Positions 1-11,949 of a DNA stretch of 64,000 bases are shown here, piece by piece. A model generated the notes under the pieces. It was given only the letters and a program-made list of their open reading frames with translations, had not been told where the DNA came from and searched no databases. A program made the translations under genes and the position numbers. Each line of letters opens with the position of its first letter. Position 1 is the first letter of the stretch. Origin of the DNA: Bugulina stolonifera (Eukaryota; Bryozoa; Gymnolaemata; Cheilostomatida; Bugulidae). The DNA lies in NCBI GenBank assembly GCA_935421135.1, contig OW285188.1:3462733-3526732 (forward strand), given 5' to 3'.

Positions 1-770
1 TTTAAATTAATAATATTTTTAAAATATTAATAATTATAATATGATTTAATATTAATTAAATATTATATATTTTATATTATCCTATTAGGCCTACTTTTAG
101 TGATTCAACTGATTTCTACCTGATATTCTGATCGCTTGATTTCGAAATCCTAAATTAAAATTAATTAAATTGTACTACGCTTTTCCTTCATTTTAGAGAG
201 TAGGTCATGAGTAGAGAAGTATTTTCTAATGATGCATGTTGGATTCACTTTAACCAACAGGAACGCTATTGCATTGCAAATAACAATACTCGCTAGCTTT
301 GATTTCTTGCCAGCTAAAATATCAATCTCTAAATTAGGTAGCTGATGCAAGTTTTGTTCACATATCTAGGTGCTATCACAAAGCATCCTAAACATCAGTC
401 TAAAATAATTTCTATGCAATGGAAACATTATGAGTTTCACTTTGCTGGGCACAAGAGAAGACAACTCCAATTGCACTGTTAAAATGATCAAGAGAAGACA
501 ATCACTGCAATAAAGGCTGACTCTTGGAAAACATCACAATTAGCCAATGAAAAAGTCACACATTGTGGCCTTCATCATTGATGAATCATGCTTCAATGAT
601 TATTAACCCAATGCCTACAGTGGTAATTCTTTTAAAATAATGCACCGCGTTGTCATTTCAGGGGACCCCCCTGAAATGACAACATAGCGTATTGACATAT
701 TTTTGCAATGCGTACTGTAGTTGTTTTTGGCCAGGGATGGGCTGAAAAAGTCTGTATAACCTTGTTACTG
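1..770. other. AT-rich flank left of the homeobox array, no gene seen
   Basis: I see no recognisable coding exon here; the short open frames start at TTG or are random. The first 80 bases are almost pure A/T. A 15-bp-arm hairpin lies at 650-682. Similarity to the repeated units starts at about 770-845, so this is taken as flank or a very decayed earlier unit. Confidence 0.5.
650..682. repeat. Perfect inverted repeat (15-bp arms, 3-nt loop)
   Basis: The left arm TTGTCATTTCAGGGG (650-664) and its exact reverse complement (668-682) flank the loop ACC. It would form a strong hairpin or cruciform. It lies just outside the left edge of the array. Its role is unknown; it could be the core of a foldback element. 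Confidence 0.85.
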
Positions 771-1164
771 ATATTCATGGTTGTTTTCCCCATGGTGGAA
801 CAAATTTTTAATATATTGTAACAAAACACAGGAGAGGTGTACAGCAACAAATAGATCTGTAGTAATTATAGTAATACCACTGGTATAATACAGATTCCTT
901 ACAAATCATTAGAAAAGTGCAATTAAAGCATTAGAGCAAGAAAATAATGTATCAGTTAGTTATAATGGATGTAATTGGTGAATTAATCTCAGAGACTAAG
1001 GACCATTCAGCTTTACACCTAGCTAGGGCATTCAATATGAGCACATTCTCATTGGTTAAGTGGATGCATTTACTCAATGGCTGGACATAACTACTCTAAT
1101 TGCTGTAATTCCATTGGCTAAGATAAAATACATTTATCCAATGGCCATATAGCTTTACACCTGG

Positions 1165-1171
1165 TATAAAA
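1165..1171 (+). promoter_or_regulatory. TATA-like box before small basic-protein gene (unit 1)
   Basis: TATAAAA sits in a block conserved in all three units. Unit 3 keeps TATAAAA, while unit 2 has ATACAAAA and so has lost the box. The start of the small-protein frame lies about 320 bp downstream, after an AG that could be a splice acceptor. The promoter role is inferred from position only. Confidence 0.4.
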
Positions 1172-1490
1172 CTGCAGGGTGCCAGAATGTACCACCATTA
1201 GAGTTGGTCTATTCTGTCTCTTCAGCTCTTCAGTTACTGGGTTCTTTCAAGAATACATTATACAAGAAAATTCAAAGGCAAGATATAATTATTTACAAGT
1301 ATTGTCACACTGGTAGCTTTCCTATTATTGTAATTAAGTTTATATATAGCTGCATATATCTTTTACCTGGTCTGCTCTGGCTACAGTGCAGTAAGCTATT
1401 TATAGTATTGGTGGTTTAGTGCTTTCTAGATTTTTCTTGCATTCTCTTTCACATACTGCATAGACACATTGTTCCTTGTAGCAAAAGAAA

Positions 1491-1875
1491 ATGAAGGTAG
1501 TGATTAGAAACAGCTATAATCAGAGAAGGCCATGCTATTGCAAGAGAAGACATAATTAAACTGTGTGAGGAGAATATGAAGGATATCAAGGATTATGAAT
1601 CACAGCTACATCGACATCTCCTCCTTCAACAAACCAAGGCAGTACTGAAGTCATTGAGAAATAGAAAACTATGCAAGGTGTGTTTGAACCCAGCACCGGA
1701 GAACAGTTACTGCCCCCATAATAATAACACTGCAGTACAGGATGAGCCAGTGGTGGATGTAGAGGCTATCAGAGAACATTTTGAGTGCACCACTGTGTCA
1801 GTAGATAGAGAAGAGGGTAACAAGACAAATCCATTGGACTTTATGGATGATGTGATATCTAAAATGCTGAGTTGA
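1491..1875 (+). pseudogene. Small basic protein gene, unit 1, frameshifted
   Basis: The ancestral frame, judged from all three copies, is about 135 residues. It has a Lys/Arg-rich N-terminal half including a LCEENMKDIKDYESQLHRH segment, a middle with paired Arg/Lys and two Cys, and an acidic hydrophobic end (LDFMDDVISKML). In this copy about 20 bp are missing after the CYCKRR codons (near 1549), so the first ATG (1491) runs into a stop. The rest is open from an internal ATG at 1576 to the TGA at 1873. Unlike units 2 and 3 it has Glu, not a stop, after VVDV. I recognise no family. A 99-residue product from ATG 1576 is possible but unproven. Confidence 0.5.
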
Positions 1876-3289
1876 GATGTAGCCATCTATTTGTATATAT
1901 TAATATTATCTCACAACTACAGATTATACTTATTTGTATAATTATAGCTACAGTGGATATAATTGTCATAAAAATATTAGAGACTGATTCTAATGTTTCT
2001 ATCAGTTATTTATGATATTTTATATTTATTGTTGCTACATGCAGCTTAGTGATTCTTATAATGAGTACTGTATATAGTAGCAGACTAATAGTTTCATGTT
2101 GTACAATTTGACCTCTATGGAATAACTGCACTATTTTCTGTACATCATAATAATATATTATTTATTCTGGAAAGTTTGGAAAAATACAAATTTACATCAC
2201 AAAAAACCAATAGTCTATGACATGTTTACTGCTATTCATAGTTAGTTTTTTATGGACCAACTGTTAGTTACACTCATACACAGTAGAAGTGTAAAAGCAA
2301 CAAATAAATCTTTAGTAATTATGACATACCACTAATCATACAGCTTCCCTACAACCCTTCTGAATTTAGCCTACGACACTTAGAGAAGTAGCCTACAGGT
2401 AAACCATTAGAGAAATAAATGTGCCAGTTAGCTATATTTGGTGAATTTCAGGATTTACCTTAATCTCAGTGGATGTCTCTGTTTACAGAAGTGTGGAAAT
2501 ACAAAATACTGTACAAACATATTATTCTGTACAGCAACAAACACATCTCTAGTAATGGCTACTAGTATACCACTATAACAGGTTCTGCAACCCTTTCAAA
2601 GTTGAGCTACTACACAGCTAGAACAAAAATAAATGTGTCAGTATTAGCTATGCTTAGTGAGTTGAAGGATTTACTTTAATCTTGGCAATTATTTTCTTCT
2701 TCAAAATATAGCTCTCTAGATTTTCTATAATTGCCTTTGCATAAACTGACTTTAGGTATTTATTACAGATGAGTTTTCAAAATGGCCAAGCTGAGCATAC
2801 TTCTGGTTAAACTATCATTACTGTCTTGTAATGGTTAACTACCAACCTTAGATGAAAAACAGTTTCAAATTAATAATACAACATGTAATATGATTTGTTT
2901 GAATCTAGTTTTATCCATAATAAGTGAAACAAGTCTGAACTGCATATAAAAAGGGTTATTGGATGAGTTACGTATATAAACAATGTTTAGCCTAGAAAGT
3001 AAACGAAATGTACTAATTCAAAGCAAGTATGAGAATTTAATTCTATACTTTTATTGAATAATCAAACCACAGCATTTTCACACAAGACCTACTTTGTATT
3101 AGAATAACCTTGCTATCATGGGTTTAGTGATTTCCTAGGAAAGAACTTCACTTACAATAATTAATTCTTTAGCAATATGTATCGTTGTTCTAGTTGTCAT
3201 CCATATCAATATAATTAGCAGGAAGATGTACAACAAATGTTTAAATAATTTCTGTATGGTGTGTTCACTCAACTTCTTGCAGTGATAGA

Positions 3290-3462
3290 ACCTGCCTGGT
3301 GCAATGACCACAAACATAGTCAACCATACCGACAAGAATACTAGAATCAGGTTGTCCAATGAGGTAGGTATCAGAGAAGACCCGGTTGAAAAGTGGTTCT
3401 CAAATAAAAGGTTGGAGAAAGAGACACATGGCCATTTCATCAATTGGTTGAACAAGTGTTAA
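3290..3462 (+). pseudogene. Homeobox relic, unit 1
   Basis: Read on the plus strand this matches the homeobox exon of the downstream gene. A decayed 'tryptophan, Asn-Asp' stretch comes first, then a 1-bp shift around the PYP loop. After that, an open stretch to TAA 3460-3462 contains RLSNEVGIRED and EKWFSNKR. Trp48, Phe49 and Asn51 of the recognition helix are kept, and Ala50 has become Ser. It sits behind sequence that otherwise lies downstream of homeobox genes, so it is a rearranged older paralogue. It is the least damaged of the three relics. Confidence 0.75.
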
Positions 3463-4527
3463 GGCTTGTTGAAAGAAATAATGTTGAGACTTGAGTCTGT
3501 GTGAACTTACAGTATACTTGTCAGAGTATTTACTATACCATATGAACTTGTACTTGAATTATTGTATGTACTCTCTGTAGTTTGTTTAGATTACAGTCTC
3601 TTTTCCTTGTACTTACTACTGTTTCTCTACCTAAAATGATATACAATGTACTACATATATATATACATATATATACATTAGAGCAAGTGAAGGATACAGT
3701 AGACTAGCAATCTATAAATATAGAATATAATACATGTATATTGTCACCATGTGAAGAATACAATAGTAATCAACCTCAGTCAATCAAATACACATATAAT
3801 AACTACCCACAATACATTGTATACTAACTTATAGTTGTGGAGCTGGTGTTCCAGCATCTTCACTCAGCACCTTCCCATGTGAAACCACTGTACAGTGGTA
3901 GTCATAGCATAGTAGCTTGTAGGCTGTGTAGGTATTGCTAGTTCAGGCTGTCAGGCTGTGTAGCCTAGAAATGAGATGAAGTAACTTTTGCTGTAATGCC
4001 ATAGGTGTGTGTTTCAATAGATTTCTTTGGCATTCTCTTTGTTCTGTGGCTATATCTTACTGCTTTACTCATACATGTATCTTTATTGGTTCTACTAGCT
4101 TATATAACAATGAATCTTATGCATTACACTAATATTATTCTAACATTGATTTGATGATGAATTATTTAACATTATGGTTAGGCATGCAGCTGTCAGTCAT
4201 GTTAATATAATTATTAGCAGATGAATGTATGACAGATGTTTAAATAATCTCTGTATGGTGTGCTCATTCCACCTCTAGCAGTGATAGAAACTTCATAGTG
4301 AGTTCTGCTAATCCAGAAAGAGATATAATTATGCAGTAAATTGACATCAAATCTGTTCTACTAGTTCTAGTAGTATTAACTACTGTATGTATGTAAGCAA
4401 AGTAAAGGAAAGGGTGTAAGGTACATTTTTGAACAACTAGTATACAGAAGTTAAGCGTCCAACTTTATACTCTTAATATAAAATTATTCCAATGATGTAT
4501 GCGAGGAACTGTAAGATGGACTTATCT

Positions 4528-4722
4528 GGAGTTCAAAGGTAAGATTATAATATAAAGCCTAGAAGTTGAAAGTGTTGAAAGTTGTTTATTTCATTGTACT
4601 ACCAGTTAATACATCTTCAGATGTTACCTCTTACAAACAGATATTGAAATGATTGAAACAAATAACAGTACTGACTATAATTGATGTTCTTTGATAGCTA
4701 CATAATTAGAGGTAGTACATTG
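4528..4722 (+). repeat. ~190-bp gene-start repeat, copy 1
   Basis: Core features are TAGAAGTTGAAAGTG, then TTGTTTATTTCATTGTACTA, CATCTTCAGATGTTACCTCT, CAGATATTGAAATGATT and a TGATAGCTACATAATTA end. It precedes a decayed gene start (ATG 4800). Confidence 0.85.
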
Positions 4723-4729
4723 GATGTCC

Positions 4730-4860
4730 CTCTGATGGATCTATTTCTGGGTCTGTTGATATCTGTTTGAAGTTCCTGGTATGAGAGCAGCTGTTTACCA
4801 TGGTGGATGCAGCCCTCTCCAACATGCAGCCAGTTGAAAGAACATAAGGAATATATTTAT
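4730..4860 (+). other. Decayed 5' end of an older homeobox paralogue, unit 1
   Basis: Aligns with the start region of the homeobox gene (CTGTTGATATCTGTTTGA, then a short ATG frame), but the TATA box reads TATGAGAG. The short frame from ATG 4800 differs and stops at TAA 4845-4847. No exons 2-4 follow. Confidence 0.6.
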
Positions 4861-5453
4861 TTGTTTATTTTGAATGTGAAGATTCTTGCTTTACATGGAA
4901 AATATTGAGTCAATTTATTTCATTACATACTCTGTAATGAATCTCTGCATTCCAATCTTTACAGGTTATTGAATTGCACAGTATCTAATGATTTAACTTT
5001 TTAAACTGTTTCAATTTTTCAATGTTTTTGACTCTAGAACTGACACTATCTGCAGAGTTTTCTGATTAGAACATCCCTGGAACACAGCACAGAGGAACTA
5101 ATAGAAAAATAATATAACACACTGATGATTTAAAGGTCTCAACTTTCCTCTCCCTCCAAATGGAGGTCACAAGACTAGACAGACAGAAAGAAAGACAGAC
5201 CAAGTGGCAGGTCTAATTTTATATCTGTGGCTTATGTGTGTCCTGGTGACCACTTAGTATATTATAGCAAAATAATTAAGAAAGGATGGTACGTTGTACA
5301 TAGTACATGTATAAAATAGGCCTACATTGTTATATAATATAATGTATTAACAAGTACTATAGTGTTAAATAACACAATATAATAGTGTATTGTAGATAAT
5401 AATATACCATAATACACATTTAGTATGATATAATATGATATAATATAATCATA

Positions 5454-5530
5454 ACGCAACGCACCGCAACACACCGCAATGCAACACAACGCAATGCAAT
5501 GCAACACAATGTAACGCGGTGCAACACAAC
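5454..5530. repeat. GCAAC/GCAAT-type degenerate pentamer array, unit 1
   Basis: A run of five-base words of the type RYGCAA (GCAAC, GCAAT, ACACC). The open frames across it are caused by the repeat. A related AGCAC/ATAGC/ATAAC stretch follows at about 5735-5770. Confidence 0.85.
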
Positions 5531-6159
5531 GTCCACCTGTTGGGGTTGGGGTCAGAGCGGACAACTTAAAAAATGAAGAGAGGACAACTCTCACATTTGT
5601 GGATTCACAAAGTACAATATATTCTCTACATTGTAACGTATAAAAAGTTTCTCATCACCTATTTAGTGAATGTTAATGTCTCTATAAGCAGAATAAGTAA
5701 ACCTTGACCTTCGCGACGGAATGCAGTGTGACACAGCCTGCGCAGCACAGCACGGTATAGCATAACATAACTTAATATATGTATAATATAATATAATAAT
5801 GAACATGAAACAGAATTGTTTATGCATTTTACATTGTAACAGAGCACTATCAGCAATGCATAACTAGTAGGCAGTTGTAACTTAGAAAGTTGGTATGAAA
5901 TAACTACCAGTAAAAATAACTTGTTTATTCAACAGTTAAAGCCAAATTTTAAACCAGAAAGTCATACTACACCTACATGTACTTGGAAAAGAAAACAACA
6001 TATTATTTACACATTACTTTACGTGTCCTGGCAATTAATTTCACCTACACCAATTAATTCGTGTGGTACCATAAAATGAGTGTAAAGATATAACACATGC
6101 ACAAATTATATCATTCTGTATGGTTAACCAATTTTCAAAGATCCAGTCGAGCAGTAAGG

Positions 6160-6360
6160 TAGATACACTAGAGAGTTCAAAGGTGAGATTATAATATAAA
6201 GCCTAGAAGTTGAAAGTGTGTTAATCTTGTTTATTTCATTGTACTACCAGTTAATACATCTTCAGATGTTACCTCTTACAAACAGATATTGTAATAATTG
6301 GAACAAATAGCTGACTATTGATGTTCTTTGATAGCTACATAATTAAAGGTAGTACATTGG
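6160..6360 (+). repeat. ~190-bp gene-start repeat, copy 2
   Basis: Same core. It lies about 60 bp upstream of the TATA-like box of homeobox copy 1. Confidence 0.85.
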
Positions 6361-6416
6361 AGGTCCCTTTGATGGATCTATTTCTGGTTCTGTTGATATC
6401 TGTTTGATGTTCCTGG

Positions 6417-6424
6417 TATAAGTG
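6417..6424 (+). promoter_or_regulatory. TATA-like box of homeobox copy 1
   Basis: TATAAGTG, 23 bp upstream of the short upstream ATG frame and about 130 bp upstream of exon 1. It is weaker than the TATAAATA of copies 2 and 3. The promoter role is inferred. Confidence 0.5.
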
Positions 6425-6439
6425 CAGCAGTTTACTGCT

Positions 6440-6523
6440 ATGGATCTCATTCCTCTCCAAGATACAGAACTGATAGAAGTTCAACTAACACAATTATATT
6501 TGGAATATATTATTACATACTGA
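6440..6523 (+). other. Conserved short upstream frame (27 codons), copy 1
   Basis: ATG to TGA frame beginning MDLIPLQDTELIEVQ, 23 bp before the exon 1 ATG. It is conserved in all three homeobox genes with only one or two changes. It may be an upstream ORF, or only conserved promoter DNA if transcription starts inside it. Confidence 0.4.
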
Positions 6524-6546
6524 TTATACCCGCTGACTATACTACT

Positions 6547-9217
6547 ATGGATGATAACTATTACACCGTCAATAATATCAACATGGTAAGTGAAATCTAA
6601 TATTAAAAGTTCATAAAATTTCTAACGGATCTAAACTCATATATTCACTACCCATGTAGTTATACACTTTATGTAGGAAATTTGGTGTTTACTGTTTAAT
6701 ATACATGTATATATTTATATTAACATTTAGATGTAACTGGATATTCTAAACATTGTAGTGTTCTTCAAATTCTAGCTCATAGTAGATGGTAGAACATAAA
6801 CATATGTTGCCTTATAATTTATATAACATAATGTTATAGTCTAAATAGATATCCTGTGTAAATCACTCAAAACTTTCAGGAGGTAAATCATCAGCAGCAC
6901 CAATAGCGTCACCAATATCAACAGCGTCACCAACATCAACAGTTTCAACAATATCAACAGTTTCAACAGAAACTGCAACCACCTGCATATAGTAACAACA
7001 CTCTACACCCTACTCAGTACCGCAGCGTACCACCCGAACACATGGTAAGTTGTTAGTTGTACCTTTTCATTATTACAGTGCACTGTGTATTTCAGTATTA
7101 TATGCATATTATGCAAAACATCTAAAATGTAATAAAATATACCCAGTTACTGTGCTGTTGCAACTGTTGTATTCATGTATAGGTGTGTGTGTGTCATATA
7201 AATTAGTGCAATTAACACAGTGATATAGATGTTATCTAGTAAAGTACAACCTACTTGATATTAAACTATTCTGACGACTGTAACAAATACATGTGGTCTG
7301 TATTTGGTTTGTTTTCACATGAACTTTAACTGTGAATGTGCCTAAAAACCTAAAAGAGAAAGAACACACTGTGGTTGCACACGTTCATCAACAAGGGTAT
7401 CAGCAGCTCATGTAAATCAATAACTGTGTTTATTCCAACTCATAGTCACTGTTAGTACAAGTGCAATCTGTCATTTTCTAAAAGATTCATCTCCTCCGGT
7501 GAAGGGTTTTTACTTCAGTCAGAATATCATTAAATACATGTAAAATTTGACATCTGAAGATGTATTTGTCCAGAAAACATGTGATACATTGTATGTATTA
7601 TTGATCAAACTGGAGTCAAATCTACAACATTATATCTACGGCTCTTTTAGGTACAACGACCAGCTGTTCACCAGAAACATTACAGACAACTAACATAGAT
7701 GATACAGTTTAACCAACAGCATGGACAGCCACCGGTTTTCAATTGCAATGTTTTACACCCTAATCAATACCTCTCAGTACCACCTGAACATATTATGGTA
7801 ATGTATAAGTATATGATGATTAATAACTACATGTAACTCAACATCTGAAAAGTATCTCCTACGAGAATCTGATCTACGTTGTAATATCAACCAGGTAATC
7901 ATTGATACAGTGATGCGCTCTGCTTGCTATTGATTGAATGTTTAGTAAGCTTAGAAAGGTTTTGATTGGTATAAATGCAGTCTGTATTTGGTTTGTTTTC
8001 ACATGAACTTTGAACTACTAATGTGCCTAAAAACCTAATAGAGAAAGAACACACTGTGATTGCACACATTCATCAACAAGGGTATCAGCAGTGCATATTG
8101 CGGATGGAAACAATATACATGTACAGTACATATTCATTCACACTGCACTTATGCTATTTTAATTCTTTAGAATCTTCAAAACCTCCTATCCACTAAGACG
8201 TGTTGCAGACATTGTTGGAGTTGAAGGATTATTTACTCAGCTATATTGTTTGGTTTTACTGTAATACATGTACCTCTCTGCATGCATGGAAACCATTTAA
8301 TTCTCTATTTCTATTGATTTCAAATGTAACATCCCTCCTGATTCCCATTAATATATATCTTACTTTGTTTAGTTGAACCATGGAATATACATGTATCTAT
8401 GGTCAGTTAAAGTGAAACTCATTTGTCTTGGATAGGGGAGTGTTAATGCTTTAGTCTAAAGCTGTATTTTTATAGTGTATTTTTTACACTAGCCCATTTA
8501 GTCATTTAGTAATTGAACTAAAGTCAATTCAATAATATTATATAAACAACCGTTTTAGGTACCAGAACCGGCTGTTTATCACCCAAATCCCAGTCAACAA
8601 CCACAAATACAAATCCATCAACAACATGAACCACATCATACATACACTAACGACACTTCACAACTCCATCAACATCATACAGCACGACCTGAACACAAGG
8701 TAACCAGTAGTTAAGATTGTTTACACCCAATCAGTATATTATGATTAGAAACAGTTAATTTAGCATCTGAAAAACTATCTTCTCTGGGAAATAGGAGTTT
8801 AATATGGACTTGGTCAATCTAAAGTCATAGACTGTGGAGATCCAAAGCCCTCCAAGCGCATGATTAGTCAACTATTTCTAGCAGTATATGTGAATCTACA
8901 CCAGTAGGCATATGAATACGCATAACCATACTTTATGCTCTATCCAGGCAAAACAGAAACGTCCACCAATACACTTAAATTCCAAAGCGAAAGCTCTTAT
9001 GGAGACCTGGTACAATGACAACATCCGACATCCATACCCCGACAAAAAAACTAAGATCAGACTGTCTAACGAGGGAGGGATTAGGGAAGATCAGGTGGAA
9101 AAGTGGTTTGCAAATAAAAGGTCCAGGAAAAAAGAAACACGGTCAGCTGAGCAATTAGTCAAAGAACGAAGGGAACTAAAAAAACTTAAAGAACAACAAA
9201 CCACACAAAAACAATGA
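6547..9217 (+). pseudogene. TALE homeobox gene copy 1, disabled
   Basis: Five exons can be placed by comparison with copies 2 and 3: 6547-6585, remains of exon 2 about 6889-7044, 7651-7797, 8559-8699 and 8948-9217. About 100 bp spanning the exon 2 splice acceptor and its first codons are deleted, with short homology (TCA) at the junction. What is left of exon 2 has a TAG (CAC CAA TAG), and exon 3 has a TAG at 7696-7698 where copy 2 has CAG. Exons 4 and 5 remain open and exon 5 encodes a full homeodomain with EKWFANKR. A shortened protein from a downstream start cannot be excluded, but the full-length gene is broken. Sequence from intron 1 on is very close to copy 2. Confidence 0.8.
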
Positions 9218-10109
9218 CTTATTCAAGGGAGATGGGATGGAAAGTTCTCATGGAAATACTGATGTTATAGATTATTCTTGATACATGTAGAATTAACCAA
9301 TGATGTATATTTCAATGCATATTTACTACACTGTGTGAACTGCCAATATTATTTTTATGGACATACTACTTTCTACTGCTTCCATACTTATAAATATATA
9401 CATTTTTACATGTAATGCTATCCCTAATACGGCATGTAAAATATACAATAAACAAGTAATCTATGAAAATATATATTGTCACCATCTAAAGGAAGCTATT
9501 GAAAGCTGTTGTTACTAATCATATTACAGGTAACTTTTCTTAATGGCCAAGCTAAGCGAATCAATAACTGAATAATTGAATAGCATTTTTACTCACATAT
9601 TTATGAATTCTACTACCTTATGTAACAATGAACCTGATGGCTCACACTAACATTCTCCTGACATGGGTTTGATGGTTTTAAAGTAAAGAACCTCACTTAG
9701 GATAATGGATTCTTTAACATTATGTATCCTTGTTCTAGTTGTCATTCATGTCAATATAATCAGCAGGGAATTGAATAATAAATGTTTAAATAATTTCTGT
9801 ATGGTGTGTTCATTCAACTTCTACCTTCATAGTGAGTTCTGCTAATCCAGAAAGAGAAACAGATAATTGAATTAACATCTAGTCTGTGCTGATCAACTGA
9901 TTTGCAATTGGTATAGCTTCTCTAAGCAAAAGTAAAGGAAAGTGTGTAGGGTACTTCTTAAAAAACTAGTATGCAGAAGTTAAGTGTCCAATTTTGTTTT
10001 ACTGTAAAACATATAGTAATGACGCATGCAAGGATATGTAAAATGGACTGTTTTCATACTTCAAGGTTTTACACTGTACATCATCAAATAGCCTATCAGT
10101 AAGGCAGAT
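9218..10109. other. 3' flank of homeobox copy 1, no further gene
   Basis: Conserved among units (e.g. GAATTAACCAATGATGTATA near 9290, CCATCTAAAGGAAGC near 9482). It includes AATAAA-like signals (ACAATAAACAAG near 9448) that may end the transcript. A block with ATGTTTAAATAATTTCTGTA (about 9783-9802) recurs upstream of the homeobox relics. Confidence 0.5.
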
Positions 10110-10345
10110 TCACTGGAGAGTTCAAAGGCAAAATTATAATATATATATATAATAAACAAGATTAACACACTTTCAACAACTAGACTTTATAAAGTCTAGT
10201 TGTTGAAAGTGTGTTAATCTTGTTTATTTCATTGTACTACCAGTTAATACATCTTCAGATGTTACCTCTTACTAACAGATATTGAAATGATTGAAACAAA
10301 TAGCTGACTATAATATTGATGTTCCTTGATAGCTACATAATTATG
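10110..10345 (+). repeat. ~190-bp gene-start repeat, copy 3 (with palindrome)
   Basis: Same core, but the first part has been turned into a 78-bp perfect palindrome. It is followed by a fragment of the small basic-protein gene (10366-10440). Confidence 0.85.
10151..10228. repeat. 78-bp perfect palindrome
   Basis: Two 39-bp arms meet with no spacer between 10189 and 10190 (centre ACTTTA|TAAAGT). The right arm is the normal sequence of the ~190-bp repeat; the left arm is its exact reverse complement. The matching place in unit 2 (near 21590-21635) has only the right-arm sequence, so the palindrome arose in unit 1 after the duplication, or it is an assembly foldback error. Confidence 0.95.
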
Positions 10346-10365
10346 AAGACTAGCTAATTGTTATA

Positions 10366-10440
10366 TCAGAGATATCAGAGATAGAGAAGAGGGCGACAGA
10401 ACAAACCCATTAGACTTTATGGATGGTGTATTCACTCTGT
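10366..10440 (+). pseudogene. Fragment of small basic-protein gene 3' end, unit 1
   Basis: Matches the segment encoding the VDREEG...LDFMD end of the small basic-protein gene, cut off at both sides. It follows directly after a ~190-bp repeat copy. Confidence 0.6.
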
Positions 10441-10701
10441 GATTACATGTATAATCATATTGAGAGAGTAGCAATGGTCAATAAGTACTAATGTATTCAC
10501 TTATATTGTAACAGAACAAATAATGTTTCGTGGAGCTGCAGCATTTGTATCACTAAAGAAGCAGCAGAGAGCTACATGCAAGATAAATATTCTTGAAATG
10601 TATATATATATTAACATTAGGTATGGAGAAAGTACTCTCTATGAAAATAACATTATGTGATATGTTCACCAATATGACAAAGATTAACTAGGCCTTCTTA
10701 A

Positions 10702-11261
10702 ACCACTACTGCCGCACCATTCAGTATTTTCAAATAATCTTGTCCATCCTTCTTCAGTAAGATTGATGTGTTGTTTGTATTTGATAACCTAGCTGCTGCC
10801 AAGAAAACCCTATTTTAATATTGGCTGATTTCACCTTCAATCAGCCTATGCTGGGAATTTTGGAAGCACTCAAGCAGTTAATATAAAACTGTGCTACAGA
10901 GATAGCCATAGGACTTGCAATGCATTGCATTGTTTTTTGTGGGCATGACTCTAACTTACTTATTCATCACTGTGCACAAGAGTTATATATAGAATGACAG
11001 TTAGTGTTGGCTCAATAAGATTACTGGGCTATTTGATGTTAGTAGCTTACCTATGTACATAAGTTACAAGTATAGACTTAGAACAGGCATAGCCATAGGA
11101 ACTTAACAGGTCTCAATGCTGAATGGAGGTCATAATAGCCAATATTCAAATGAGTTTATCTTGGCTGCCACTAGGTTTACAAAGACAAACAGCACATCAA
11201 TCTTCATGAAATAAGATGACCAGTATTCTTTGCAAATATTGAATGGTGAGACAGTAGTGGT
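10702..11261. mobile_element. 560-bp TTAA-targeting MITE
   Basis: Terminal inverted repeats start ACCACTACTGCCGCACCATT on the left, and the right end reads CAGTAGTGGT on the plus strand. TTAA lies on both sides (10698-10701 and 11262-11265). Unit 2 has the unfilled site CTTCTTAAAATTG near 22105-22117. No coding capacity was seen. TTAA use suits piggyBac- or Kolobok-mobilised elements, but the ends do not match the piggyBac element at 56112. Confidence 0.85.
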
Positions 11262-11299
11262 TTAAAATTGTATGGTGTGGGTATTCAGTTTTCATAGGT

Positions 11300-11520
11300 T
11301 CAGCTTATCAGTAAGGTAGATAAACTAGAGAGTTCAAAGGTGAGATTATAATATAAAGCCTAGAAGTTGATAGTGTGTTAATCTTGTTTATTTCATTGTA
11401 CTACCAGTTAATACATCTTCAGATGTTACCTCTTACAAACAGATATTGAAATGATTGAAACTAATAACTGACTATAATTGATGTTCTTTGATACCTACAT
11501 GCACATAATTATGAAGACTA
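11300..11520 (+). repeat. ~190-bp gene-start repeat, copy 4
   Basis: Same core. It lies upstream of the small basic-protein gene block of unit 2. Confidence 0.85.
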
Positions 11521-11949
11521 GCTCATTGGAGGTTCTGTACAGCAACAAATAGATTTGTAGCAATTATAATTATACAACTAGTATTAATGCAGCTTCCCTA
11601 CAACCTTTCTACATTGTATATAATATGAAACCATTACATGAGTACAGGTAAACCATTAGAGCAATAAATGTGTCAGTTAGTTATAATGGATAATTGGTGA
11701 ATCAATCTCAGGGACTTTTTCTATGTACTAAAGAGCATTCAGCTTTATCCCTAGTGAGGGCTTTCAATATGAGCACATTCTCATTGGCTAAGAATGGATG
11801 CATTTACCCAATGGCTGGTCATAACTACTCTAATTGCTGTAATTCCATTGGCTAGGATAAAATAATTTATCTAATGGTCATATAGCTTTACATCCCATAC
11901 AAAACTGCAGGGTGCCAGAATATGCCACCATTCAATGTTTTAACAGCCG

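Larger units (their letters stand above)
770..11530. repeat. Tandem array unit 1
   Basis: This is the first of three homologous units. It contains a frameshifted small basic-protein gene, a homeobox relic, a decayed gene start, a pentamer array and homeobox copy 1 (a pseudogene). Its left half differs clearly from units 2 and 3, while its right half (from about 6.6 kb) is nearly identical to unit 2. Three things found only here are a 560-bp TTAA element, a 78-bp perfect palindrome and a ~100-bp deletion in homeobox exon 2. The boundaries are approximate. Confidence 0.85.

Noticed and set aside
1204..1419. 71-codon frames repeated at 1204, 11959 and 12211
   Set aside because: They begin at TTG, not ATG, and vary in length between units; no sign of coding constraint.
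3135..3455. 106-codon minus-strand frame (also at 25007-25327)
   Set aside because: It is the antisense of the homeobox relic and its upstream block; the plus strand explains the conservation.
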